Assembly (NCBI GenBank): GCA_949316495.1
Contig: OX439008.1
Location: 15,085,532 to 15,149,531 of the forward strand
Direction: 5' to 3'
From: Amphiduros pacificus
Lineage: Eukaryota; Annelida; Polychaeta; Phyllodocida; Hesionidae
Length of the DNA stretch: 64,000 nt
Below are positions 41,110 to 55,700 of this stretch, piece by piece. The translations under genes and the position numbers were made by a program. Position 1 is the first letter of the stretch. Each line of letters begins with the position of its first letter. The notes under the pieces were generated by a model that saw nothing but the letters and a program-made list of their open reading frames with translations, had not been told where the DNA came from and searched no databases.

Positions 41110-43002
41110 ATATGTACAAAAATAATGAAAGAAAAAAAATATTTAAAAAGAAATGGAAATTGTTTGTTCTTATTTTTAGAGTATAGTCATTCATTATTTA
41201 AATCCCAGAGACATTAAATTAAATGATATTGAGAGAGACCAAGGGTATTTTCATATTTTTGATAGGAAGTTTCCATCGAGGTTTTTCACCAATGGCCTCC
41301 AGAGTATTCACAAAATCCTCCAATAAGGTTAAGGGGACAGACTGGTGTTTGGATTACAATCCAATCCAATTATTTTATATCAGACATGTTTAATCCTTCA
41401 GAGATTGGGGAACAAATTATTTCCCAGGGAAGGGCCCCAATTTATATGAGCATGTCAGAATTTCAAAACAACGTGGTTACAAATAACTCGTGCAAGGCGT
41501 GCTCACCCGAATTTGCAATATACTTATGAATGGTTCAAATTCTATAGATTAAAATATGAAGAAATGCTTTTGCTTTTATTTCCATTTATTGCCTCTATTT
41601 ACACAATGTACATGGCTAATATATTGACAAAACATTTCATCGCGGTGAGGCAGGTCAGATGGTCTTTGAATTTGTAATTCATTTTTATTATTACCTTTTC
41701 ACCATTGTACAAATCTAGACTGAAAACTTCAAATGTGCTCTTTTGATCTATCAGAAATCAGTCTTTATAAAAGACTGATTGGCACCGACTGTCTTCAGGA
41801 TTACCCACCTGATCAGAAAAAAGGTTGTGTGCTCCAAACATGTACTGCTGATAATCATACCATATATGTCATATTTGCACATGCCTAAAATGCACTCATG
41901 AGAAAAATATCCTCCCAAATATCAGTTATTCCCAAAATTTGTGTGAAATAATTTCTGAAATAATTTTTTTTCTTGAACCTGCTTGCAAGTGTACCTGAAA
42001 AAATTCCAAACCTATTCTACAGCCAATAAAATACATTCAAATGGAACCTGGCATTTGCATAACAAAGATCTTTGTATTATTTGACTTCATCAAAATTTAT
42101 TAAATTAACCATGTTATAATTGTCAAGAAATGATTTTATAGTTCAGCTCAGATGTGATGCACCATTTTACTTGAGAGTAACAATTCTTAACAAATGTCCG
42201 ATGTGCCAATCATTGGAGAACCATCAATTTTTATTTTATTTTAGGACAACTTGTCTTTATTATATCAATCATTTTAATCACAATCAAAACAATGGTTAAT
42301 CACCCATTCTGAAGAAAATGCCTTCAATGAATTATGTCTTGAAAAAATAATGGTGGCAACTCCTAAAGCAAATTAAGTATTTTATATATAATGCATACAT
42401 CAAAGAGGAAAATGACACTGCATAAAATTGATCTGAATTTCTTTATAACTTGTTCATATACTTTATATAATCTTTCTTTAAATGTAATGCATTTTGTGAG
42501 ATATTAAGTTTTAACAATCTCAAGTTGCTTTTCTATACTTAGTACATTTATGTGATATGTATTGTTTACATAAATATGTAATGCCAACAACCACCATAAA
42601 ATTGAAAAATCATTTTGGGAGAAAAACAAAAAATGCTTATACAGAAGATCTGATAATACAAAACATTTGTTTCATACAAACCCACAGGGTTAAACATTAA
42701 TAATTGCTACCTTATCAGTGCCTAAGCCATTTTCTACCACCGAGACATGAAGCAATTATTAGTCGAAATATTATTGAAATCAATGCTTAATATTAAACTG
42801 CAACTTTTCCAAAGTAATAATATTGTATGTCTATCACAGTGCTATTGCATCATCTGGACTAATTGTACAAGTTCAAGTCTAAGGTAAAATGTTCTTTTAC
42901 TTTAAATCATTAAAAGTCATTTTCTAAATACAATTTGTACATCTTGGGGGAACAAGTCTTCAAATCTATTAAAAAAAATCTTTAAAAGAAAAAAGAAAGG
43001 CT

Positions 43003-43275
43003 AAGGCCTAAGAGCTGTGCTGATCCTTGGTTTTCAGTAATATATGTGAACATTTCCTGCACATTGGTTTGTAGTTGATAACTTCAGTATTTATCTTGTT
43101 TTGAATATCTCTTGAGTAGCCAATATGGCAAAAATAAAGTCTCAAATATGGCCGCTGGCTTAAAATATAAAAATAAAATCTGGGCTTAAAGCAATCATGA
43201 AATGAGGTTTTCAAGCACTTTTTCCTTGCATAAAATAAATGTTTATAACCCCAAATTTTGTGATCAAATTTCCAC
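43003..43275 (+). repeat. Dispersed repeat family D, copy 2
   Basis: Counterpart of 23238-23510 in the same orientation. The 126-codon minus-strand frame across this region lies mostly inside the repeat and has no known domain, so it is not called as a gene. Confidence 0.6.
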
Positions 43276-43739
43276 CACATAAATTTCTGTGCCATTTGAA
43301 AATGGAGTCTTCTGCTAAATTCCAAATAATCCACTGGACACTTTGTCCACAAACTTTGTTTAGCTGACCAGTGATCCAGTGCAAACAACTGCTTAGTAAA
43401 GTTTTGCTAATTATGGGGCACCTTCAGATTGGGACAATGGAGTGATTTGGCTTACAGATCCATTATTAATGTTTGTCCATTGGTACAGGCCTAACACCCT
43501 GACAGGCCACAAAAGAAGTCACATGATTATATACATGTGGCCACCTTGTGGTCAAAAGAGTACAGCCGGTACTTGGCACTTTCAGCAGAACACAATAATC
43601 ATGGTTGGTGTATTTTGGTTGATTTTAGTGATATAACTCGCTTGTATCACAGTTTCTTGGCCACATATAATTTAAGCATACCCCAAACTTCTGTAAAATT
43701 GCATGTGACCTCTGTGAAAAAAAGATTAATTTTTTAACA

Positions 43740-43875
43740 TAACCGAATCTTACCTGTAAATTGCAAAGAAATCAACCCAGTAGTTTCAGAGAAGATCTAG
43801 TTTGACAGACAGACAGAAAGCACCCCCTCCTACTGCATAAGCTTTGCTGAAAAAGTCAGCACAGCTAAAAAAAGG
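43740..43875 (+). repeat. Dispersed repeat remnant, copy 2
   Basis: Counterpart of 12890-12990 in the same orientation, with 'cagtagtttcagagaagatc' followed by a GACA run and 'aaaaagtcagcacagct'. It sits in the RPL9-BLTP1 intergenic region. Confidence 0.4.
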
Positions 43876-46800
43876 ATTTACACTTCTTTGAGCACATACT
43901 TTTTTACACTTACTGAGATTGACACAAAGGAAAAAGCAGGCTCCACCCTGACACTTGATGTCTGATATTTATTTATTATACAAATAGTTCTCAATATAAG
44001 AATATGCTCAACCCTTGTGTTATAATATACTACATATATCTGGAACAACCCTTCACAATCACATTGAGTAAAACTACTCACAAAAATCACTGATTTTTAT
44101 ACAAAATTTACAAATGTTTCTTTAACATATTTCATGGAAATGTGCAGTTTAATCCATTACATTACACTATACATACAACTTGTACACTTCTTACATGATA
44201 TAATACATTATGTTCTCATGTGAAAAACTCAAAATCAGCCGTGTCATTTTCACAAAACTCTTTTCCAACACATAATTTGTAAAAATGAATTCTAACCACA
44301 TAATCCTCTTTATAATCTCTAACTTTCCACCCTCGAGGAAATGATCCTTGCAAACCTTAAAAAAAAAAAAAATGGCAGCAAATAATTCCAATCTTTTAAC
44401 AAACAGTAAGATTTTTTTTCAATGTACATTTTATTTGACTGAGATAGTTCATTATTAAGTGCTGTCATGTTTTTGTGGATGAATTTTGACGCTGCATGCC
44501 AAATATACACAACACATGACCCAGAAAAGTTACATCAGCCCTTCTCTTGTGTATTCTATGCAATAAAACCATTTTTTTATTTGCAACCCTAAAACAGAGA
44601 AACAAAGGATAATTCAAGATGCCTTTCAGTTTGAGGAGTATAGAATAATACCTATAACCATAAATATTAATCGACCGTGACCTCCATGTTTCGTGATGAT
44701 AATTACCAAGCATTAATAAAGCTACTGTTATGAGTTGAGCACTAAAGTTTTAATACCAGAGTGATAAACTGAGCATCATTACAATATCATATTAATTAAG
44801 CTACATATCGGCATCCATTCCAATATAACGAAATAAAATTTTGTGCAGAAGTAAATAAAATTTACTGGTAAGTTTAATCATTGAGACTTTCTTCAAATAC
44901 CTGATATCCCCTTAGGACTATAATTATTTCATTTATATATTGTATTGCTTACATTTTACTTGGTATTTACAAGTGTGAACTAGTTAATTTTAATATATCG
45001 TGCCATGCATGACCAGTCTACCAAATAACAAATATCTAACTGTCATAAATCAACTCACTGTTAATAAACCATCTATTTTTTCATACCATTTCCTCCATCT
45101 CTCTATATGTTTTATACCACTAATCTTTCAGAATGCAAGTTTGCAAAAGAAAGCCTTGTCCTCAATTAGGCACATCAATTAATTACACATTTACTTCCCC
45201 CAAATGCATAAAACGGAGGAAAAATAATCATAATATCAAAATATAAGTTCACAGATCTTGAAACCTATTACCGGTAGCTATAAAAACAACACTGATCTAA
45301 GTTTAACGTTTTGATTTTAACCAAGAATCATATTTACAAATCAATCCAAAAAAGAAACCTTTTTTTTAAAAAAAGAATACTATGAGAAATACTTCAAGCT
45401 TGTTATAATCATAATACTTCAGTTTTAAGACTAGAGTAGTCAGGAAGAGTGTAGATTCCAGTTATCTAAGCCTGGATAACCATTTGTTTGTGAACATCCC
45501 ATTTGTTTTTTCTATTGCAATACAACAATCTGCCTACCTAAGAAATTCAGCAAATTACAAAAATATTTCATTTTCATTATATTAAGTAGAAATATTTAAA
45601 GTTAAGCAGACCAAAAACACTGGTAGTTGTGCTCTTTGAGAAAAAAGTATAAAATAGACATTAAAAAAACAACCACTAGCACCATATCACATTGAAATCC
45701 AAGGACATACACGAGCTTATAGCTAAAATCAAAACAGCAAATTGTATGTGACTATTGGTAAAGAAACAAATACAATCAAACAAAGGCTTCCCCTTCAATT
45801 GATTTGAGTTAAAATGCACTGACGTAAGTATGTGCTGTATTAAGTCCTAAAATTAAATGCTTCCGATACATAAGTCCAAAAGTTACACTGCAATACCTTG
45901 GCATTTAGGCGATGTTGAGGTAAACATTTCATTTTGTAAGTAGTCAGTCTTAAAACAATATATGTATATAAAAAAAAAAGAAGATTTTGTCCTTACTTTA
46001 CTGAAGATAACATTGTAATTTAATTACATTATAATGATATTTACACCTGACGTCTATTTACAGCATGACAAATTCATTTATATTATACATTGACAGTTTT
46101 TAATTTATTGTGTTAGTGTGCTGATCAGATATTCAGAATGCATATCTGATTTCCATATTTGTATTGACCAGGTGCTGCCATCTATGCAGCAAATTACAAA
46201 TTATTACATGGGGCGAACCTGCGGGGACAATTTCTGATGTGTGATCAGATTTTCTTACATTCAATGCCATTCCCGGCTTCAAAAGCTCTACCCTGTGTTT
46301 CCAGTATATAGCAATTCTATCATATTAAAGCCAATCTTATATTATTGACTTGACCCCCATAACAGCTAGCCATCTGAATGTGCATGGCAAAACATATACA
46401 TGAGGAAATTAAATGCAGGTTTTTTTCTCTTTAATTAAATCTCAAATCGTAAATTAACATTTTAGAAGAGTCAATTATGATATATTTCAATCAGTGAGTG
46501 ACAATTCTAGTGCTAACCATCTGAGTTGAGGATTATGGAGACCATAAAGAATTAATTCTAACAATGTCCTGCATATCGCCAGTTTTAGTCCTCCTCCAGA
46601 GTTCTGCAGATGATAGATTCAAATAAGAACCATCTTCCTATTTTTAGATAAATATTCTAAAATCAAGAATCAAATTGTAATTCTAACATATTCAGACTAT
46701 TTCTGGAGTTTTGCAAGGTTGAAATGCAAACAGGTCTTGTTCTGTTACTGTGCACACATCTGTTAGCTGTCCTGTGATTGGTTAAAAAAAATCTATCTTC

Positions 46801-46945
46801 AACTTCACAATTGTTTCAGCACCCATGATTGGTCAGCGACCCAGATGTGTGTACGACAGTTGTAGCATTATTATTAGAACAGCATCCTCATTAAATCCTT
46901 GCCTTTCCCTTCTCCCCGTACAGTTTAGATTTAACCTATCAAGTG

Positions 46946-49900
46946 TTACGTTTTCTTGCCGGCTCTGTCTTGCTTCTTGTCTCCCTCCTTTCCGTCGTCC
47001 ATCTCCCGCAGCACGGTGATGAGGTTGTCAGTGAGGAGGGAGAGGATTTTGTCGAGAGGATCCATGGCGCCCCGCTGCATCCACTTGGGTATGGTGAGCC
47101 TGGCGTGCTGGAAGCCCAGCTTCTGCAGGATGTAGTCCACGCCCACCGGGTCGATACGCTTCCCTGCCCATGATATCAACCTGAAAACACAAAGCTCACA
47201 CTCACACATAACTGCTTCTCATATTCTGGTGTTATAATTCTGATGTTATTCTGATGCTTCTGATGTTATTCTGATGCTTCTGATGTTATTCTGATTTTCT
47301 GATGTTATTCTGATATTTTGATGTTATTCTGATTTTCTGATGTTATTCTGATATTTTGATGCTTCTGATGTTATTCTGATATTATCCTGATACTTCTGAT
47401 TTTATTATGATGCTTCTGATATCCTGATGTTATTCTATTATTTTGATACTTTGATGCTATTCTGATATTCAGATGCTTAGGATATTCTGATATTATTCAG
47501 ATGTACGTTTTTTATATCCTGATGCTTTAGATATTTTGATGTTGACCAGAGAATGGTACCATATATTCTGCTATCAATGAAGTTGTCTTGAAAGCAAAAT
47601 AATTTCAATGCGGGACAAATGCTTGATGAGAGCACAGTTAACCTGGAAACCCACAGGCGTCTGGACGTCTGTTTACACTGATCAAATGTTTATTTCCATC
47701 TTGTAAAATCCATGTTCTTTTATTCAAATCCCACTCTATCAATCGCATATCATATTACAAATAGCATTTAATTCAATTTTATTCCATAAATAGTCAACTT
47801 TTTATGATCTTAATTATTGATGTGACAAATTACTAGTCGAGTCCGATAATTGGGATAGGTATAATTGAGGGAGGCATTTCTAACCTGACAGTGGGTTCTA
47901 GCAGCCAGGTCTTGCACTCAAAGTGCCTGAAGTCCTGCTTCAGCACCGTGGTGGGGTCCGTTAGGTTCTTCCTCTCCAGGTCCGGGGACTGAGGCATGCG
48001 GGAACCGTACGTCGATGATCTGGTTCCTGAAACGGAAAAGAAAATCTGTCATCTTGGCCTGGAGAGAATGAAATCAGAAATTCTTGTTGTTGGACCACTA
48101 AATACTTACAATATTGTAATTGCTGTTTTTGTCATAATCTCTCCATTTTCAATGCATATATTTATGTGAGTGGCTAAAAAAATGGACTTATACCAAATTT
48201 CCATCAAAATCTTTAACTGTTGTCAACCAATTTCACCTCCAGAAAGTATGTAACTATATATATGCACTATATAGAACATATCACTTTTGAATTTGATCAT
48301 CATGAAATATTCATTATTACAAAAACCTTACCTTCCGTTATCTCAATAAATACTTTCTTTACTGCTATTTGTTAATCATAATCAAATATGAGGAAAAAAT
48401 TCAAATAGAGATGAAAGTGTACCCCGGTCTTTCTCCTTGACATAGCTGGTCACAAGGTCATGGACAAACAGGATGACCTCTGCGTCCATGGCAACGAAGA
48501 TGTGATCCTCAAACTGGGTCACCAGGCTGCACTCAACTACGGGCTTCTCATCTGAAAATGACACAATACTCATTCAATTATATATTCCCTGCACGGCCAA
48601 AAAGATAATTAGATTTTTAAAAAACTAAAATAAACTTAAATATTAACAGCGTTTCATCATTAAAAAGATCGATAGCGAGGTGCTGGGTTATTTCTTCAAT
48701 ATCATGGGAGAATTTCAGTTTTAGGTTGGATTTCTGGAGCTAAAATCAATCTCTAGCCATGCTTCTGAATCCAACATAACAAAATGAGCGTGTTATTCGC
48801 ACCTTCTTCCGAGGGTTCCTGTTCTCCCTGCTTGTGCTCGGTCTTCAGGTGCATTTCCAGCGTGGGCAGTGCGAATACGATCTCGGTCTCGTGGTTGTAC
48901 TCCTGAGTCTTGCGGGAGCTTGCTCGCCTCTCAGTGGGACTCTGCTCACCCCCTTCTGGCACCACCTGCGGGAAATTATCCAGGTCTGAAAAAACAACCA
49001 CAAACAAAAACATCACTACCTTAATGGTTAATAATAAGACTGGATGATACAAGACTATATTTTCAGACATGTATGGCTTTATCAGATGGTTTTTAAGGCC
49101 CATTGCCTTATACATTAGTATCTTATTTAATACACATTACAGTGAAAAAAATATGACTTAAATAAAAATTAAATTTAAATTCTTTTCTCATTTATGTTAG
49201 TAAACAACATGCCCACAATTCAATTAATTGGTTCAGTATATGCAAATAAAAATAGATGTGCGAGTATAATTTAAGAGAAAATTTTATTGACCCTTGATTT
49301 CAGTGGAGGCAAAGGCATAGTGGAACCAGTCCTGCACGTTGGTGAAGGGAGGTGGCATGTAGTGGCCGCGGGACAGCTTGAGGATCGTTGCCATGTGTTT
49401 ATCCCGTCTCTTCTCTGTCAAGTTGTGGCCCAGCTGGAATGATAGGTCCTGCACCACGTGTGTCCAGTCTACTCCATCTAAAAACGGTTCCGACAGATTA
49501 CGTATTGAATATGATTATTGGCAGATGTGATCAGCAGCAAATGTGATCAGTAGTAAATGTGATCAGCAGTAAATGTGATCAGCAGTAAATGTGATCAGCA
49601 GCAACTATCAGCAACAAATATCATCAGCAGCAAAATTGATGACGGGCATATTTTCCAAATTAGAATGATTTGACTTTTCAATGAAATACTATTCTTGAGA
49701 GGTGTTAAATGAGGGATTTTAAATAAGTTAAACAAATACAAATTATTGGGTAATTTCCAACTGACCTTCGTCTATGATATCCACAGCTTCTGTGGCAAAG
49801 CAGATGATTGGCTCGTCCATGGTGAACAGTGCCCATGACTTAGATCGGAAGTTGATGCCATGGAAACAGGCCAGAGACAGGTTGTTGCCATGGAGACTGA

Positions 49901-52752
49901 TGGTGCCACCTAGAATAGTGTCCTGTTTTGGCAGTTTGAATGAGAACATTGGCAGTTTACAGCCCGAGACGTGCCCCAGCACCTTCTGCCAGTGGCGGTG
50001 ATGACGGATCTCAGAGATCCATGAAGCTGCAAAATAAAAATACAATATTCCACTTTATGCATTTCATGAATTCTAATTTTCCTATTCTCTATTATATTCA
50101 TTTGATAGAAGATCATTTATGACGGATTCAAATTTCATGCAATTTCTGCGATTGATTACAAATCCAATTCACTTTTTTCCATTGGAGCCAGGTTTTTATT
50201 CTACTCTCAAAACCATTTTTATTCCATTCATAATCCAGCCTGATATGTACAGTTCCTTCATGTTAAGCCATAAATATTTGATTCATATTAGTTTCACAGC
50301 TCATTTACTTTATTTAGATATATTAGGTGATTTGGCAGTAACTTTATATGTTTTAAACATCAACAGATTTTAATTTTGCCTCAAATATATTACAGCTAAC
50401 ATGACAAGCCATAACTTTTTAGACACAGTTTTAGACCCACACACATGTCTGTGACACCCCTATTGAAATAAACTTGTGCTGACCTTCATCGGCAGAGCTC
50501 TTTCTCGGCTGGACGGGTGTCTTGCGGGCGTGGAGGGTGCCGAAGTGTGACAACATCCTCTTGCTGCTGTTGAGTTGCTGGGTGAAGAACTCCTCCAGCT
50601 TTGTCACCATTTTGATGATATCTGGCGTCGTGGATCGCGAAAGCAACAGGTGGAATTTATCCCATGCCAGATCTCCATGCACAAACACCATCACACGACT
50701 GCAAAAACAAATATATATAATAGTATAATCTTATAAGTGACACCATAATGAATTGCAGCATCTATGTTATTGTAATAAATCCCTCAAGCTGATTCTTTCC
50801 GGTTATTCTGATCTGTTGGTAGCAACATTTAAAAGAAAACCCCTCTATAGGCAAATAACAGGCTTGAAAAAAAATGTGGATTTAAAAAAAAAAAAAATAG
50901 GGATGAAAAAAAATATGGGTCAGAAATATGGACTGTGAGTGTCACCTGGTGGTGGGTGCAGCATTTTCTAGCTGCCTGATGTCCAGTCTCCACTCATCGC
51001 TCAGCGTCATGTTGAAGAAGCTGACCCTTCCCATGAGCACACTGGAGCCCATGTAGTCGAGGCGGGCCTCCAGGGTGTGCAGCTGCAGCCCCGCCTGGTG
51101 GTCAGGCTCATGACCCGGATCCTCGTTTACAGACACTGAAGCATAATGTAACAATATTATAAACAACTAATAAAATAACTACAAAAGAACTTTTTTTATA
51201 TTGCTAAAAAAAAATATATTATAAAGAACCTATTATACTAAATGATGGATCCATTATATAGACCTTATTATATCAAATATTGGAACCATTACTTGAGAGT
51301 CCATTATGTGAAATACCGGATCCATTATATAGAGCTTTATATATTAATTATATGGATCATCATTTAGACCCTATTAATAAAATAGCAGATATATTATACA
51401 GATCCTATCATATTAAATAATGGATCCCGTATTTAGACCCAGTCTTATAAAATATCAGATCCATTACATGGACCCTATATAATCATTAATAAATCCATTT
51501 AAACACACAGACACAAAGACACACACACACAGAGATATAAGTAGAAATGCTGGCTCACCATTGGAGTGGAGCTGATGCAGCTCAATGTTACCACCCACGA
51601 TGCCTCCGCGAGCCTCCAGCTTGGAATTGCCAAGACCACTGGAGATCTTCATGTTCCGGTATCCCGTGCTATCTATGTTGAGACGACCTTGAGACTTGAG
51701 GTCAGTTGTGGCCCAGCTGAAAAGAAAAGTAGAGATTCATTAATATAATTTATTACTTTTTCATAAAAAAAGGGAGACAACTGAATGGGGCTAGATTTGC
51801 AAATATACTCTAATGAATTTTTGAGTGAATTTTTGAGTGAATTTTTGAGTGAATTTTTGAGTGAATTTTTGAGTGAATTTTTGAGTGAATTTTCAAATAG
51901 AAGAAATGAGAATTTGACATTACTCATCGTGACCTACTTGACATTGCCCATGATGTTACTCATTGTGACTTACTTGACATTACCCATGTTACTCAATGTG
52001 ATTTACTTGACAATACCCATGATGTTACTCAATGTGATTTACTTGACAATACCCATGATGTTACTCAATGTGATTTACTCGACATTACCCACGATTTTAC
52101 TCGTTGTGACTTACTTGACATTGCCCATGACGTTACTCATGTTGATATTAACATCGAGCCTGGCCAAGTTAACTGCAAACAGTACGAGCGTCTCCCAGTC
52201 CCGTATAGATCCCTTGCCAGGTACCACGGTGGTGTTGAACTGACTGGCCGGCCTGGCGAGGTGGTCGTAGGGATGCAAGCGTGCCTGATGGGCCTGACCC
52301 AGCGACTGCCGGTTACTGCCACCAGAGGGCAGGCGCAGCTTGCTGGGGCTCGGCGTCCTCGTCACGGTCTTCTCGTCTGACGGAGACTGAGGTGTGGAGC
52401 CTGAGCCTGAAATATGGATTCATATTCCACGCTATTGTCACTGGATTTATTGAGAGTCAAAAGCTTCTATAACAACCATAAATGACTGCAATTAATTTCT
52501 TTTTGTCTCCCACGAGAGTATCTGGTTTCATGTGTGCTTATCAATGGATGCCCTTCATATCTTTGCAAAACTCAAATATAACATATCAATGCTCTTGAGA
52601 TATTTGAGCATTTATTTTTTTATAATGTCCCATTCCTTTGGCCTTTTCTAAAAGTGGAATCTGGTAAAGGTGAATACTAGTAAATTATACCGTTCAGCTA
52701 TATGATATTTGAACCTATAGAAAATGGCCAATATCATCTTGGCAATCATTGT

Positions 52753-52790
<38 letters not shown>

Positions 52791-55700
52791 ACAAAATTAC
52801 AAAAACAAATTATGCAATCTATAACACAGACCTGAGGGAGTCCTGCTTTGGTTGAGGTCTTCCAGTTCCTTCTTGAACTCGAGGTTGATGGGAACGTTGC
52901 GGTCCTCGGAGGCCACCCTGCGGTGAGTGCTTGGCTTGCCTTCCGTCAGGTGTGAGGTGTGGATGGAAGATATCGTCTGAGCCCGCCCCGAGAACGGGGA
53001 AAACAGCGGAGAATCTGGAGTAGGTGGCGTGCTTGACAGACTCATGTCTATGTCATCCTCATCTGGAAATGATACAGTCATAATATTTTTACCTATTGGT
53101 TTAATGCATCTTTTAAAGTAAATTCTTGTTTTTCAGCAGCAATCATGAGCACAAATAAGATTAAAAATAACTCCTCTCCCTCAAAGAATAGCGGTCCCTC
53201 TGAAAGTAGGTGCATGTAAAATTAGACCGCCAAAAAATTTGAATTGATAATTCAAAAATATTTTAAACTTTTCTTTAGGTACCCTGTATACACGAAAAGA
53301 AAATGTTACCGGTTTCCTCTGGGATGTTGGTGGCGCTTTCCTCGCCTAGGAACATCCGCCTGGCGAGGGCTCGGCGGTACCACGCCTTGGGGAGTGCCAA
53401 AATCTCCGCCAGGCGGCGCATGTCGTACTTGAAGGAGGCGGATCCTATATCACAGATGGCTGAAAACAGACATCATGCTTATATGCCACGATCTCTTTAC
53501 CTGAACGATAATTAAATCAGTAATGAAAGTCAGCATTCAGGAAAAAACCTGAAACTCGGACTGAGTTCAGACTATTTTGAATTTCACATTTGAAGAAAAA
53601 ACCTGAATTCAGGTTATTTCCTGAAGACTTTCATTACTGTAAATACAAATATAGTTGTATACCAGGCAAGGTATGTCCATGTTGTTCAATTCAATTCTCA
53701 CTGCTCTTGTAGGCCATGCTGCCATCTAGTGTTTAAAAATATGTTGCATGTGGGGGAAATTTGTAGACATGTAAGCTTAACTCACAGTAGTAGCAAATGT
53801 TCATTGACAAGTCATTTTATTTGAATCAGGTTATTAAGCCCATAACTGTCTTTCTATTATTCTTAAGATCCCAAACTGCCATGTGTTTTTTTCTGTAAGT
53901 TCATTTAATGATTTAATATCATCAAATAATTGTTTAATCCCAATGAACAGAATGGCAGTCATCATACCAATTGCCATGTCTACAAATCTAACCCAGCCCG
54001 CATTGTACATTACACCAGAGACACCTGGTGGATCACAAAAGTTGAAACTCAGGCAGTGAGAATATTCATTCTATCAGATCTAATGGGGGAAGCTTGAAAC
54101 CAAAATATGGATTATTCAGGATAGCACAGAGCATAATCTACCTGAGAACCGGACAATGTTAGCAGCCTTAGCATCGAGCTGGTCGGAGATTCTGTACCCA
54201 GCGTCACTATGGAGGATGCCTCGCCGGCCGCGGGATATGTTCACCTTGACGAACTCCACCTGTAGGCTGAGAGAGTCCTTGCGACCAGAGTCCGCCAGCG
54301 GGGAGGACGTGTGGTGGGAGTCCATGTTAGCACCTTGAAAGAAATAACACAGGAAAGCTCAAGTACTGGCCGATGTGAAACACAAAATGCCTCTCAAAAC
54401 AGAATGTTTCAAATAGCAAGGCAGTTTTGGGGAAATAAAATTAGCCACAAACAGTTGGAAAAAAACTGTTGGACAATGTGTTATTTTCCTCATAGATATT
54501 CGAAGATGATAAATTTGCATCTTGAGAAAAAAAATTAAAACACATTATTTTTATTTTTTTTTTAAATGATTTTTCATTTGGCAAGCAGGCATAAACAGTG
54601 TTTATTCTTTACCTGTGGCTGAATACCTGAAAAAAAAGAAAAAACTTACCATGTTTATTTTTCCGGAAGCTGTTTTCCAGAGCAGTGAGTGAGGGAGTCT
54701 TCTTCTGGCCGTGGCCATAGGGATGGAACACGTAGAGAGAGAAGTCTGCGAGGCAGCCCGTCACGCTCAGACCGCCCCCTGGTGAGGACTCGGGCAGCGT
54801 GATGTGGCCACTCATGTTGCGCATACGACTACTGGAAGACGTCCGATGCATTCCAGATAACGATGGAGCACTCATTGTTGTGCTCCCTAGACCTTTCTTG
54901 CCTTTTTTCTCACCTGAAATATTTGTACAATTGTCTGTTAAGCCTATGTCAATATCATTCAAAGCATATTCTTTATATTTAATTCACTCAAAATAATTTT
55001 TTTCTCAAATAAAAACTCCCTTTAAAAAAAATACATTTAATCATATGAATAAAGAGTTGTTTCACAAATTATTGATTAGGTTTGAGTAGCAGAGCAAAAT
55101 ATCCATAAATGTTAAAAATGACTGCTGCGCTTTGTCACCTGTAGTGACTCATTAGAGGCTGAGGAGAATGATTTTTTTTCAATTATAAAAAAAAAATTCT
55201 AAATCAAAATATATTTTTTTTAATTACCAAACAATAAAATTAAATATATGTATATTTTTCAAAATTGATTTTTTTTATAATTCTCATCAAAACCTGTGAT
55301 AATTGGTCATAAAATCTCACTTTTGACTTTGGTTGGTGGGGAGTTGGTGTCCTGCAGCATGTTGTCCTCCACGTCTCCCCGCTTTGTGGAGAACACTAGA
55401 TCCAGGGAGGGCAACCTCAGCAGGCACTCCACTCTGGATACCGGAAGACATGTGAATCGGATGAAGGAGGGCTGTACCCGGATGTAGACCACCACGTCGA
55501 CCGGGAAGGAGGCATAGCTGTAGTTACTGGCGGAGACCAGTGAAGTGTATGATGCGTCCAGCTCCCCGTTGTCTGAACTCGTACCTGAATAGCAAACATT
55601 TAAACATGTGGCTTACAGACAAGATCACAAATATGTTGAGTCATGCATCATCGGTTAAAATATTTTACAATGGACTAGGAATACCAGTCCTGTGATGTCA

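Larger units (their letters stand above)
41110..46945. other. Convergent RPL9-BLTP1 intergenic region and 3' UTRs
   Basis: AT-rich DNA without recognised exons. It holds the RPL9 3' end, dispersed repeats at 43003-43275 and 43740-43875, CTCF-like motifs at 43535 and 46171, and presumably a long BLTP1 3' UTR. A minus-strand AATAAA at 46104-46109, about 840 bases past the BLTP1 stop, is one candidate poly(A) signal. Confidence 0.5.

Noticed and set aside
43008-43388. 126-codon minus-strand open frame
   Set aside because: Lies largely inside dispersed repeat family D, whose other copy at 23238 is not open.
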